Source: Candidatus Planktophila sp.
Lineage (GTDB): Bacteria; Actinomycetota; Actinomycetes; Nanopelagicales; Nanopelagicaceae
DNA length: 28,943 bases
Assembly: GCA_024641555.1 (NCBI GenBank)
Contig: JAHECV010000048.1
Location: 1 to 28,943, forward strand
Direction of reading: 5' to 3'
The position numbers and the translations under genes were made by a program. Numbering within the stretch: the first letter of the stretch is position 1; each line of letters opens with the position of its first letter. Positions 16,262 through 23,456 of this stretch are shown here, piece by piece. Below the pieces are notes generated by a model. The model was not told the origin of the DNA. It saw only the letters and a list, made by a program, of their open reading frames with translations, and did not search any database.

Positions 16262-16495
16262 ATGTCAGTTCAGGCATACATCTTGATTCAAACCGAAGTT
16301 GGCAAAGCATCTAGCGTTGCACAATCTGTCTCTGCTATCGCCGGAGTTACATTGGCTGAAGGTGTAACCGGTCCTTACGACGTAATCATGCGAGCCGAAT
16401 CACCATCGATGGAGGAATTCGGTCGCACTATATTGTCGAAGGTACAGGCAGTTTCCGGGATTACCCGTACTCTTACTTGCCCTGTTACTTACTAA
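16262..16495 (+). CDS. stand-alone Lrp/AsnC ligand-binding (RAM) domain protein
   Basis: The 77-residue protein MSVQAYILIQTEVGKASSVA through LTCPVTY is the beta-alpha-beta-beta-alpha-beta effector domain of Lrp/AsnC regulators with no DNA-binding domain. The GPYDVIM motif matches the ligand-binding turn. In actinobacteria such a small gene is regularly found next to thiL. It may bind amino acids and oligomerise with a full-length Lrp protein, but its role is not established. A longer reading from 16067 would overlap thiL on the opposite strand and is rejected. An AAAGG lies upstream of the ATG. The stop abuts the convergent ddl stop. Confidence 0.93.
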   Translation: MSVQAYILIQTEVGKASSVAQSVSAIAGVTLAEGVTGPYDVIMRAESPSMEEFGRTILSKVQAVSGITRTLTCPVTY

Positions 16496-17563
16496 TTAAT
16501 TACCCAGAACTCCGTTATTGCGCGTGAGCGCAGTATTTAATAAATTGGTAATTACTTCTGTATATCCAATTCCAGTTGCTGCCCACATCTTCGGAAATAC
16601 CGATGTTGCAGTAAAGCCGGGCATCGTATTTAACTCGTTAATTATGACCTCGCCATTATTGGTTAAGAAGAAATCAACGCGCGCCAGACCACTGCAACCT
16701 AAAGCGATAAATGCCTCTACCGCTTTCGCACGTATTTGATCGCTAACTTTTTGCTCAATAACGGCTGGTAGTTCGATGGTTGTCGCAGAATCGAGATACT
16801 TCGCTTCGAAATTGTAAAAATCGTATTTTGGATCGATCTTAATTTCTCCCACGAGTGAAGCTTTGGCAACGCCATCGATTTCAAGAACAGCGCACTCAAT
16901 TTCTTTACCGCGAATCTCTTGTTCGACCATTGCCTTTGGGTCGAAACGATGTGCCTCTTCGATAGCGGCAGCGAATTCTGATTTCGAATTAACTTTTGTC
17001 GTGCCCCTACTTGAGCCGCCGCGTGCGGGCTTTACAAAAATTGGATAGCCCAGCAAATCGGCTTGCTTCTGAATCTCACTTTTATCTTTTGCCCAATCCG
17101 CTGCCCGCGCCACAAAACCGGCCGCGACGCTTATCCCATGCGCTGCAAAGATCGGTTTAGCAAAAGATTTATCCATTGCAACTGCAGAAGCAAGTACACC
17201 TGATCCGACATATGGAATATCTGCAATTTCTAACAATCCTTGAATAGTTCCATCTTCACCATAGGGACCATGGAGTAGAGGAAAGGCGATATCAATATTT
17301 AAGTTAACGCCTTCACTAGCAAAACCGTCGGCACCGAGAGTTACCGACTTCTTTGTTTCAGTAATAGTTGGCAAGATCCCATTTTGAATTGAGAGAGGCG
17401 TTTCTTCATCGAGCAAGAACCAGTTGCCGGCTTTACTGATTCCGATCAGAACTGGTTGATAGCGAGAGCGGTCGATCGCAGCAAGCACTCCCCCAGCCGA
17501 GATACATGAAATTTCGTGCTCGCTAGAGCGCCCCCCACAAATTATTGCTACGCGCTTAGTCAT
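16496..17563 (-). CDS. ddl: D-alanine--D-alanine ligase
   Basis: Ddl makes the D-Ala-D-Ala dipeptide for peptidoglycan precursors, using ATP. The 355-residue protein starts MTKRVAIICGGRSSEHEISC, has MDKSFAKPIFAAHGI (start of the ATP-grasp domain), the glycine-rich loop PARGGSSRGT, and the Mg-binding end ARVDFFL...INELNTMPGFTATSVFP. Its ATG overlaps the gpsA stop as ATGA, so the two are translationally coupled. It is convergent with, and directly abuts, the Lrp-domain gene. Confidence 0.97.
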   Translation of the reverse strand: MTKRVAIICGGRSSEHEISCISAGGVLAAIDRSRYQPVLIGISKAGNWFLLDEETPLSIQNGILPTITETKKSVTLGADGFASEGVNLNIDIAFPLLHGPYGEDGTIQGLLEIADIPYVGSGVLASAVAMDKSFAKPIFAAHGISVAAGFVARAADWAKDKSEIQKQADLLGYPIFVKPARGGSSRGTTKVNSKSEFAAAIEEAHRFDPKAMVEQEIRGKEIECAVLEIDGVAKASLVGEIKIDPKYDFYNFEAKYLDSATTIELPAVIEQKVSDQIRAKAVEAFIALGCSGLARVDFFLTNNGEVIINELNTMPGFTATSVFPKMWAATGIGYTEVITNLLNTALTRNNGVLGN

Positions 17564-18561
17564 CGAATGAAATTTTCGGCTTTAGTGGTGATCTCCATTA
17601 GGCGCTGTAGCGCAGCGGCCGGAGTAAGCGCACCATTGACGATATCTGCCACGGATTCGATTACCGGAACTTCTACGCCAACGCGATGAGCAATTTCAAC
17701 GATTGCACCCGATGAAGCAACGCCTTCTACTGTCTTGGCACCTTGCGCAATCGCCTGCTCCATTGAACCCGTCTTGCCTAATAACTCACCAAAGGTGCGG
17801 TTACGAGACAGTGGGGATCCGCAAGTTGCAACTAGATCTCCCATGCCTGCAAGACCGGCAGCGCTTAGTGGATCGGCGCCATGCGCTGCACATAGCCGCG
17901 CAACTTCGTTTAGCCCACGAGTAATCAACATTGCTTGGGTATTTTCTCCGAAACCCATTCCAATCGAAATTCCAACAGCTAAAGCAATAACATTTTTTAT
18001 AGCGCCGGCGAGTTCGCAACCGAGCAGATCAACCGATGTATAAACACGATAGTAAGGAGTACGGAACAAGCCGCGAACTTCTTCGGAGATGGCTTGGGTG
18101 TTAGCGGCTGCAACAGCGCCGGCTGGCTGACGAAGTACAAGTTCATCGGCCAAATTTGGGCCAGTAATCATTGCCACCTTGTGCAGATCTAAGATCTCAT
18201 TAATTACCTCAGTCATGCGAAGCTGAGTACTAATTTCAATACCCTTCAAGGTGCTAATGACCAGTGAATTTTCAGAAAAGCGCGGTTTCCACTCCTGCAG
18301 CGTTGCGCGCAACTGAGACGATGGAATCGCCAAGACATAACTCTGGCTAAAGGCAAAAGCCTCATCGAGATCCGATGTTGCTCTCAACTCCGCAGGCAAA
18401 GTGTGACTTGCCAAATATTTAACATTTGTATGCGCTGAATTAATTTCATCAACAACTTGCTGGTTTCGCCCCCAGAGCAGAACATCGTTTCCGGCATCGC
18501 ATAAAACTTGCGCCATGGTTGAACCCCATGCGCCTGCGCCGAATACCGTTACCTTGCTCAT
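17560..18561 (-). CDS. gpsA: NAD(P)-dependent glycerol-3-phosphate dehydrogenase
   Basis: GpsA reduces dihydroxyacetone phosphate to sn-glycerol 3-phosphate, the backbone for phospholipids. The start at 18561 (MSKVTVFGAGAWGSTMA) is preceded by AGAGG and gives 333 residues; a reading from 18636 would overlap plsC and add 25 atypical residues. The GAGAWG nucleotide-binding loop is at the N-terminus. The catalytic region includes GAIKNVIALAVGISIGMG and the family motif TRGLNE. It follows plsC by 16 bp, which places the enzyme making glycerol 3-phosphate beside an acyltransferase of the same pathway. Confidence 0.97.
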   Translation of the reverse strand: MSKVTVFGAGAWGSTMAQVLCDAGNDVLLWGRNQQVVDEINSAHTNVKYLASHTLPAELRATSDLDEAFAFSQSYVLAIPSSQLRATLQEWKPRFSENSLVISTLKGIEISTQLRMTEVINEILDLHKVAMITGPNLADELVLRQPAGAVAAANTQAISEEVRGLFRTPYYRVYTSVDLLGCELAGAIKNVIALAVGISIGMGFGENTQAMLITRGLNEVARLCAAHGADPLSAAGLAGMGDLVATCGSPLSRNRTFGELLGKTGSMEQAIAQGAKTVEGVASSGAIVEIAHRVGVEVPVIESVADIVNGALTPAAALQRLMEITTKAENFIR

Positions 18562-18577
18562 TAAAGCCTCTCGCCTT

Positions 18578-19357
18578 TTAGCGTCTCTTCTTTTTGAAAT
18601 TACCGGTTCGCGGTAAATCAGAAGTATGCGGATCAAAGATTACTTCAGGTCTCTTCTCGCCACGAATTTCTTCGAGCAAAGTTGTAATTTCCCGCATGAC
18701 TTTCGCTGTCGCCTCGATTAACGCCTGCTGATCATCTTCTTTGCCATACCAGGGCGATAGATCGACAGGCTTGCCCGCCTTTAAGGTAATTTGCGTCCGA
18801 GGAAAGAGTTTTATTTTCTTGGAATATGTTGGCATCAATACTTGCGCGCCCCATTGCGCGACCGGAATAACTGGAGTGCGGGTACTGAGTGCAAGTCGCG
18901 CAAGGCCCGTCTTTGCAACCATCGGCCAATGATCGGCATCACGAGATAGCGTTCCTTCAGGATAAACGCCGAGTAAATGACCTGATTGCAAAAGTGCTTT
19001 TGCGTGATCTACTGCTTTTCCAGCATTTGGCGTTTCACGTTCGACCGGTACTTGGCCAGCAGCTAATAAAATTCGCCCGATGATTGGAACCTTGAAAACT
19101 CCAACTTTTCCTAAGAATCTAGGTGCTCTGCCATTCTTGTAAAGAAAATGAGCAAAGTTCAAAACATCAAAATATGAAAGATGGTTATTGGCAACTATTA
19201 CTGCGCCGGTCTTTGGAATATTTTCCGCACCGATCCAAGTTCGTTTGGTAATTAATTTAATTATTGGGATTAAAAGCGTTGCGCAAATGGTAAAAGTAAT
19301 ATTTGTTCCAAGCGGCTTTCCAGTTGGTGGCGCGTATGAAACGCGCATTTGAGCCAT
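18578..19357 (-). CDS. plsC: 1-acyl-sn-glycerol-3-phosphate acyltransferase
   Basis: This PlsC-family acyltransferase makes phosphatidic acid. The 259-residue protein has one N-terminal hydrophobic segment (TFTICATLLIPIIKLI), the catalytic NHLSYFD (HX4D) motif and the substrate motif YPEGTLSRD. Its C-terminus is basic. The ATG at 19357 (MAQMRVSY) has no ribosome binding site but a -10-like TAACAT six bases upstream, so the transcript may be leaderless; an ATG three codons later is an alternative. The gene lies just after the hupB terminator and so begins a plsC-gpsA-ddl unit. Confidence 0.94.
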   Translation of the reverse strand: MAQMRVSYAPPTGKPLGTNITFTICATLLIPIIKLITKRTWIGAENIPKTGAVIVANNHLSYFDVLNFAHFLYKNGRAPRFLGKVGVFKVPIIGRILLAAGQVPVERETPNAGKAVDHAKALLQSGHLLGVYPEGTLSRDADHWPMVAKTGLARLALSTRTPVIPVAQWGAQVLMPTYSKKIKLFPRTQITLKAGKPVDLSPWYGKEDDQQALIEATAKVMREITTLLEEIRGEKRPEVIFDPHTSDLPRTGNFKKKRR

Positions 19358-19363
19358 GGCGCA

Positions 19364-19369
19364 ATGTTA
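19364..19369 (-). promoter_or_regulatory. possible -10 box for leaderless plsC transcript
   Basis: TAACAT on the minus strand lies six bases before the plsC ATG, the same spacing as at the secreted-protein gene and ltbR/ndgR. It lies just downstream of the hupB terminator, where a new promoter would be expected. No convincing -35 box is visible. Confidence 0.4.
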
Positions 19370-19375
19370 CTGGGC

Positions 19376-19412
19376 AAAGAAAAACTGGGGCCAGCAATCG
19401 CTGACCCCAGTT
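19376..19412 (-). terminator. intrinsic terminator of hupB
   Basis: On the minus strand, AACTGGGG-T-CAGC, loop GATT, GCTG-G-CCCCAGTT forms a 12-pair stem with a single mismatch, followed by TTTTTCTTT. It sits 35 bp after the hupB stop and is a classic Rho-independent terminator. Confidence 0.88.
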
Positions 19413-19446
19413 CCACTGAGTTTTAAAAAGTGCTTAAAAGCGAGAA

Positions 19447-19911
19447 TTAACGCTTCTTTGCTGCCTTCTTAACAACCTTCTTTGCAGCCTTCTTTGGAGC
19501 TGACTTCTTTGCTGCCTTCTTAACAACCTTCTTAGCTGCTGGCTTCTTCTTTGCTGCCTTCTTAACTGCAGCCTTCTTAGCAACTGGCTTTGCAACAGGC
19601 TTTGGTTCTGGCTTTGGAGCAGGACCTAGCTTGCGCTCACCTGAAATGACATCCTTCAAACCCTTTGCAGGTAAGAAGCGAGCCTTCTTTGAAGCCTTGA
19701 TCTTGATTGTTTCGCCGGTGAATGGGTTACGTCCCATACGTGCCTTGCGATCAACCTTCTTGAACTTACCGAAATCGTTGATCATTACATCTTCACCCTT
19801 TGACATGGTGCGTGTAATTGTGTCGAAAACGATTTCTACAGCGTGTGCTGCTTCCTTCTTGCTGTCGTTGAAGTGTGGGGCCAACGCGGCAATGAACTGG
19901 GCCTTATTCAT
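19447..19911 (-). CDS. hupB: HU-type nucleoid protein with Lys/Ala-rich tail
   Basis: The first 90 residues are a normal HU domain (MNKAQFIAALAPHFNDSKKEA, then INDFGKFKKVDRKARMGRNPFTGE), which dimerises and bends DNA. Residues from about 93 to 154 form an actinobacterial tail of KPEPKPVAKP followed by repeated KKAAKK/APKKAAKK units, similar to histone H1 and to mycobacterial HupB. The tail is expected to bind DNA loosely and help nucleoid compaction. A good AAGGGG ribosome binding site precedes the ATG. A strong terminator follows, so it is a single-gene unit. Confidence 0.97.
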   Translation of the reverse strand: MNKAQFIAALAPHFNDSKKEAAHAVEIVFDTITRTMSKGEDVMINDFGKFKKVDRKARMGRNPFTGETIKIKASKKARFLPAKGLKDVISGERKLGPAPKPEPKPVAKPVAKKAAVKKAAKKKPAAKKVVKKAAKKSAPKKAAKKVVKKAAKKR

Positions 19912-19927
19912 CTAAATCCCCTTAGAT

Positions 19928-19954
19928 TTAAGCGTAAATTAAGCGTTCGCTTAA
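19928..19954. repeat. three TTAAGCG motifs at the hupB promoter
   Basis: TTAAGCG occurs at 19928-19934 and 19939-19945 in direct orientation (11 bp apart), then inverted as CGCTTAA at 19948-19954. The last two form the inverted repeat TTAAGCG-TT-CGCTTAA. The cluster is 17 to 43 bp upstream of the hupB ATG, where the -10 and -35 boxes should be. An 11 bp period puts the two direct copies on the same face of the helix. It may be an operator, perhaps for autoregulation by HU or another regulator. Confidence 0.55.
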
Positions 19955-20041
19955 CTTGTGGCTAAAACTTAAACCGTTACATAGGGTGATAGTGATATTG
20001 ACGCGGGCGTGTCGCAAATTAATATTTTCGAAAAAATGCAC

Positions 20042-20057
20042 TTTTTACGCGTAAAAA
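20042..20057. repeat. 16 bp perfect palindrome TTTTTACGCGTAAAAA
   Basis: This perfect palindrome is 131 bp upstream of the hupB start and 30 bp beyond the leuCD terminator, in a 259 bp gap. The same 12 bp core occurs at 13559 and a variant at 15197. It may be a regulator or nucleoid-protein site. Confidence 0.6.
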
Positions 20058-20082
20058 ACTCTCATTTACAAGTTGAGGGTTG

Positions 20083-20121
20083 TATGAAAAACGCTCACCC
20101 CGTCTACGAAGTGAGCGTTTT
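20083..20121 (-). terminator. intrinsic terminator of leuCD
   Basis: On the minus strand, AAAACGCTCAC, a 12-base loop and GTGAGCGTTTT form an 11-pair perfect stem that continues into TTTTT. It lies 50 bp after the leuD stop. The A-rich other side gives it partial bidirectional character. Confidence 0.85.
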
Positions 20122-20127
20122 ACACTG

Positions 20128-20156
20128 GTTTTCACGCTCAAAAAACGCGTGAAAAC
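20128..20156. repeat. second hairpin between leuD and its terminator
   Basis: GTTTTCACGC, a nine-base loop (TCAAAAAAC) and GCGTGAAAAC give a perfect 10-pair stem 15 bp after the leuD stop. On the minus strand it is not followed by a T run, so it is more likely a 3' stabilising hairpin, a tandem terminator aid, or a protein site than a terminator by itself. On the plus strand TTTTTAC follows it. Confidence 0.6.
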
Positions 20157-20170
20157 TTTTTACAACGTTA

Positions 20171-20776
20171 CTAAATACGAATCGGCAATGTTTTTGGCTT
20201 ATATGAGGGGCGCTTTGTTTCGAAAGAATCGATCGCATCGGTGTGTTTAAGCGTCAAACCAATGTCGTCAAGGCCCTCCATCAACCGCCAACGGGTGTAA
20301 TCATCGAGCTCGAAGGCAACCGTGGTTGAACCATAAGAAACTGTGCGAGTTTCTAAATCCACCGTAATTGTTGTAGTTGGATCGTTCTCGATGGTTGCCC
20401 AGATCGCCTCGACTGATTCCTGGGGCAGGATCACGGTAAGCAAGCCGCCCTTAAGAGAGTTTCCGCGGAAGATATCAGCGAAACGGCTTGAGATAACCAC
20501 TTTGAAACCATAGTTCTGCAGGGCCCACACAGCATGTTCGCGGGATGAACCGGTTCCGAACTCTGGACCAGCAACTAAAATCGTTCCGCTCTTGTACTGC
20601 GGTTGATTTAAAACAAATTCTGGATCGTTGCGCCAGGCAGCGAAGAGCCCGTCTTCAAAGCCGCTACGAGTAACGCGCTTTAGGTATACGGCAGGAATGA
20701 TCTGATCGGTATCGACATTGCTACGGCGTAGCGGAATCGCGGTACCGGTGTGCTTTATAAATTTCTCCATTGCCAT
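20171..20776 (-). CDS. leuD: 3-isopropylmalate dehydratase small subunit
   Basis: LeuD pairs with LeuC to isomerise 2-isopropylmalate to 3-isopropylmalate in leucine synthesis. The 201-residue protein starts [29 protein letters not shown] and has the substrate-specificity loop region [18 protein letters not shown] and the C-terminal swivel-domain end. It follows leuC by eight bases and is followed by a terminator. Confidence 0.97.
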   Translation of the reverse strand: MAMEKFIKHTGTAIPLRRSNVDTDQIIPAVYLKRVTRSGFEDGLFAAWRNDPEFVLNQPQYKSGTILVAGPEFGTGSSREHAVWALQNYGFKVVISSRFADIFRGNSLKGGLLTVILPQESVEAIWATIENDPTTTITVDLETRTVSYGSTTVAFELDDYTRWRLMEGLDDIGLTLKHTDAIDSFETKRPSYKPKTLPIRI

Positions 20777-20784
20777 ATCCCTTT

Positions 20785-22176
20785 CTACAAATCCGCCGGT
20801 GAGGAGAGCGTGCCGCGGATTGCGGTAGCTGCTGCCACGAGTGGGCTTACTAAGTGTGTACGTCCGCCCTTACCTTGGCGGCCTTCAAAGTTACGGTTCG
20901 ATGTTGAGGCCGAACGCTCACCAACTGAAAGTTGATCGGGGTTCATTCCAAGACACATAGAACATCCGGCGTTACGCCACTCGGCACCGAAATCTAGAAA
21001 GACTTTATCTAGCCCCTCTTTCATCGCTTGCTGACGTACGCGCTCTGAGCCAGGCACAACAAGCATGCGAACCTTGGGCGCAATTTTCTTACCTTTAATT
21101 ACCGAAGCGGCAGCGCGAAGATCTTCGATTCGACCATTGGTGCAAGAGCCTAAGAAAACAGTGTCAATCGCTATCTTTTTAAGGGGTGTGCCGGCGGTAA
21201 GACCCATATATTCAAGGGCGCGTTCTGCTGCTCCACGCTCTTCCGCATCTTTTATATCGGCTGGGTTTGGCACAGATGCATTAAGTGGCAAACCTTGTCC
21301 TGGGTTGGTTCCCCAGGTTACAAATGGTTCGAGCGAGTTGCCATCGAGTGTTATTTCGACATCGAATTTAGCATCGCTATCTGTATAGAGAGTTTCCCAA
21401 TACTTTTGCGCAGCTTCGAAATCTTCTGGTGCGTGCGGCTTGCCCTTGATGTAATCAAAAGTCTTTTGATCTGGTGCGATCAAACCGGCACGCGCACCAG
21501 CTTCAATCGACATATTACAAACGGTCATACGACCTTCCATGGAAAGTTCGCGAATTGCAGAACCGCGATATTCGATGATGTAACCCTGTCCCCCGCCAGT
21601 ACCAATCTGAGCGATGATCGCCAAGATAATATCTTTTGCGGTTACACCTGGCTTCAATGTTCCTTCTACATTAATTGCCATCGTCTTTGGGCGACTTGAT
21701 GGCAGAGTTTGAGTCGCCAAAACGTGTTCCACTTCAGATGTACCAATACCAAATGCAATTGCTCCGAATGCGCCGTGCGTTGATGTATGGGAGTCGCCAC
21801 AAACAATGGTCATGCCTGGCTGGGTAATTCCAAGTTGTGGTCCAACAACGTGAACAACCCCTTGATCGGCATCACCAAGTGAGTGGATGCGGATTCCAAA
21901 TTCCTTCGCGTTATTGCGCAAGGTATCGATCTGCAACTTTGAAACTGGATCTGCGATCGGCTTTAAGATATCGAGCGTTGGGGTGTTGTGATCTTCGGTA
22001 GCAATTGTCAGATCTGGGCGGCGAACTTTACGGCCAGCTAATCGCAGACCATCGAAGGCCTGCGCACTTGTTACTTCGTGAACTAATTGCAGATCGATGT
22101 AGAGCAGATCAGGTTCTCCTTGCGCCGAACGAACGACGTGGTCTTCCCAAATCTTTTCTGCCAGTGTTTTACCCAT
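20785..22176 (-). CDS. leuC: 3-isopropylmalate dehydratase large subunit
   Basis: LeuC is the aconitase-like subunit with the [4Fe-4S] cluster. The 463-residue protein has the three cluster cysteines C345 ([11 protein letters not shown]), C405 and C408 ([14 protein letters not shown]), and the motifs [14 protein letters not shown] and [12 protein letters not shown]. An AAGGAAAG ribosome binding site precedes the ATG. The gene is divergent from ltbR/ndgR across about 54 bp that holds the likely operator. Confidence 0.98.
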   Translation of the reverse strand: MGKTLAEKIWEDHVVRSAQGEPDLLYIDLQLVHEVTSAQAFDGLRLAGRKVRRPDLTIATEDHNTPTLDILKPIADPVSKLQIDTLRNNAKEFGIRIHSLGDADQGVVHVVGPQLGITQPGMTIVCGDSHTSTHGAFGAIAFGIGTSEVEHVLATQTLPSSRPKTMAINVEGTLKPGVTAKDIILAIIAQIGTGGGQGYIIEYRGSAIRELSMEGRMTVCNMSIEAGARAGLIAPDQKTFDYIKGKPHAPEDFEAAQKYWETLYTDSDAKFDVEITLDGNSLEPFVTWGTNPGQGLPLNASVPNPADIKDAEERGAAERALEYMGLTAGTPLKKIAIDTVFLGSCTNGRIEDLRAAASVIKGKKIAPKVRMLVVPGSERVRQQAMKEGLDKVFLDFGAEWRNAGCSMCLGMNPDQLSVGERSASTSNRNFEGRQGKGGRTHLVSPLVAAATAIRGTLSSPADL

Positions 22177-22195
22177 ACTCTTCTTTCCTTAAATC

Positions 22196-22224
22196 TTGCA
22201 TCTCATTAGATGGGATGCTAATCT
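22196..22224 (+). promoter_or_regulatory. promoter of ltbR/ndgR (leaderless)
   Basis: TTGCAT (22196-22201), 17 bases, TAATCT (22219-22224), then six bases to the GTG start at 22231. Spacing is optimal and the transcript would start at the GTG, giving a leaderless mRNA. The spacer contains the inverted repeat that probably binds the regulator. Confidence 0.7.
22198..22218. promoter_or_regulatory. inverted-repeat operator, probable LtbR/NdgR site
   Basis: GCATCTCAT-TAG-ATGGGATGC is an inverted repeat with nine-base arms and one mismatch. It fills the space between the -35 and -10 boxes of ltbR/ndgR and lies 22 to 42 bp upstream of leuC. Binding here would repress its own promoter and act on leuCD, as known for LtbR in Corynebacterium. 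The site is inferred from symmetry and place only. Confidence 0.6.
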
Positions 22225-22230
22225 CGCTGT

Positions 22231-22947
22231 GTGGATAAGAAGAATAGCGGAGTTGGCGTTCTAGATAAAGCGGTAACGATCTTAGGTACGCTCGAATCAG
22301 GCCCCCATTCATTGGCAGAGCTCGTTGCCGCAACTGGCATCGCTCGTCCCACCGCGCACCGTTTAGCTGTCGCCCTGGAGCACCACCGCCTGGTCACGCG
22401 CGATCTGCAGGGTCGTTTCGTACTTGGGCCACGCTCTTCTGAACTCGCAGCTGCCGCCGGTGAGGATCGCTTACTTGCCGCCGCTGCCCCAGCACTTGCC
22501 GCGCTGCGTGATGCGACCGGTGAATCTGCACAGTTATATCGCCGCCAAGGAGATATCCGCATTTGTGTCGCTGTTGCAGAACGTTTATCGGGTCTACGCG
22601 ACTCTGTACCGGTTGGCGCATCGCTAACTATGCAAGCAGGTTCTGCTGCACAAATTTTATTGGCTTGGGAAGATTCTGAAAAAATTCACCGCGGACTTAA
22701 GAACGCGCGATTTACTGCAGCGCATTTATCTGCCGATCGTCGTCGTGGTTGGGCGCAATCAGTTGGAGAACGCGAAGCCGGGGTTGCCTCGGTGAGCGCA
22801 CCCGTTAAAGGCCCTAATGGAAAAGTTATCGCCGCCGTTTCGATCTCTGGCCCAATCGAACGTTTAGGCCGCCAACCCGGCCGCATCCACGCAGCCGCTG
22901 TAGTTGCCACGGCTGCGCGACTTACTGAACATTTAGCTAAAAACTAA
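22231..22947 (+). CDS. ltbR: IclR-family regulator of leucine synthesis (LtbR/NdgR type)
   Basis: This 238-residue IclR-family protein has an N-terminal winged helix-turn-helix (VLDKAVTILGTLESG, then LAELVAATGIARPTAHRLAVALEHHRLV, about residues 8-55) and a C-terminal effector domain. The divergent position next to leuCD is diagnostic of LtbR (Corynebacterium) or NdgR (Streptomyces), which control leuCD and related amino-acid genes. The GTG start directly follows a strong promoter with no leader. Its 3' end converges with recX with only two bases between stops. Confidence 0.92.
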   Translation: MDKKNSGVGVLDKAVTILGTLESGPHSLAELVAATGIARPTAHRLAVALEHHRLVTRDLQGRFVLGPRSSELAAAAGEDRLLAAAAPALAALRDATGESAQLYRRQGDIRICVAVAERLSGLRDSVPVGASLTMQAGSAAQILLAWEDSEKIHRGLKNARFTAAHLSADRRRGWAQSVGEREAGVASVSAPVKGPNGKVIAAVSISGPIERLGRQPGRIHAAAVVATAARLTEHLAKN

Positions 22948-22960
22948 CTTTAGCTATTTT
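22934..22960 (+). terminator. weak terminator after ltbR/ndgR
   Basis: TAGCTAAA, a seven-base loop and TTTAGCTA form an eight-pair AT-rich stem spanning the gene end, followed by TTTT on the plus strand. It overlaps the end of recX on the other strand. The stem is low in GC, so its strength is doubtful. Confidence 0.4.
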
Positions 22961-23456
22961 GCAGATCCAACTCTTTCAATACTTGAGAGATTGTTCCGAA
23001 ACCAAAACCTTTTCGCTGTAGCAGCGATTGAATTCGGCGGATCTGAACTTCTGGCTCAAGGCGTGACATGGTGTTATATTTTTTAAATGCCAGATCAAAG
23101 GCGCTGCGGTATTCAGAATCGTCATCAATCTCATCGAGTGCCTCATCAATTGCGCTCTGCATAACGCCTTTTTGACGAAGTTCCCCCGCAATTATGCGCT
23201 TGGAGATCTTCTTATGGTTATGACGTGATTGCGCCCAAGCTTTGGCAAACTCTTCATCGTTAACGAGGCCAGCCTCTTGCAACCGGAAGATGATCGCTTG
23301 CGCAACATCATCTTCTACGCCCCGGGTCTTAAGGTGAGCGAGAAGCTCGCCCTTACTTTTCGCACGAGTAACCAGAGCATTTAGAGCAATGGTGTGTGCT
23401 ACTTCGTAAGGGTCGGAGCCTTCGCCTCTTGCAACCTTTACAAAATCAAGGCTAAT
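22950..23456 (-). CDS. recX: RecX, regulator of RecA (apparent ATT start)
   Basis: RecX binds RecA filaments and restrains recombinase activity; it is usually encoded just after recA. The C-terminal part (GLVNDEEFAKAWAQSRHNHK, ELRQKGV and following) is clearly RecX. The first recognisable repeat (DPYEVAHTIALNALVTRAKS, ELLAHLKTRGVEDDVAQAII) lies upstream of the first standard start (TTG, 23282), in an open frame reaching back only to a TGA next to the recA stop. No ATG, GTG or TTG lies there. The first possible initiator is ATT at 23456, overlapping the recA TAA by one base, with GAGG ten bases upstream. This gives 168 residues, normal for RecX. A 110-residue product from TTG would lack the first three-helix repeat. 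Alternatives are another weak initiator or a frameshift from recA. Confidence 0.85.
   Translation of the reverse strand: MSLDFVKVARGEGSDPYEVAHTIALNALVTRAKSKGELLAHLKTRGVEDDVAQAIIFRLQEAGLVNDEEFAKAWAQSRHNHKKISKRIIAGELRQKGVMQSAIDEALDEIDDDSEYRSAFDLAFKKYNTMSRLEPEVQIRRIQSLLQRKGFGFGTISQVLKELDLQNS

Noticed and set aside
19447..19630. Repeats in this region as a repeat array
   Set aside because: They are codons for the Lys/Ala tail of HU (KKAAKK units), not a separate element.
22218..22562. A 114-residue open frame on the minus strand opposite ltbR/ndgR
   Set aside because: Arg/Ser/Ala-rich shadow of the IclR gene, with no start signal.
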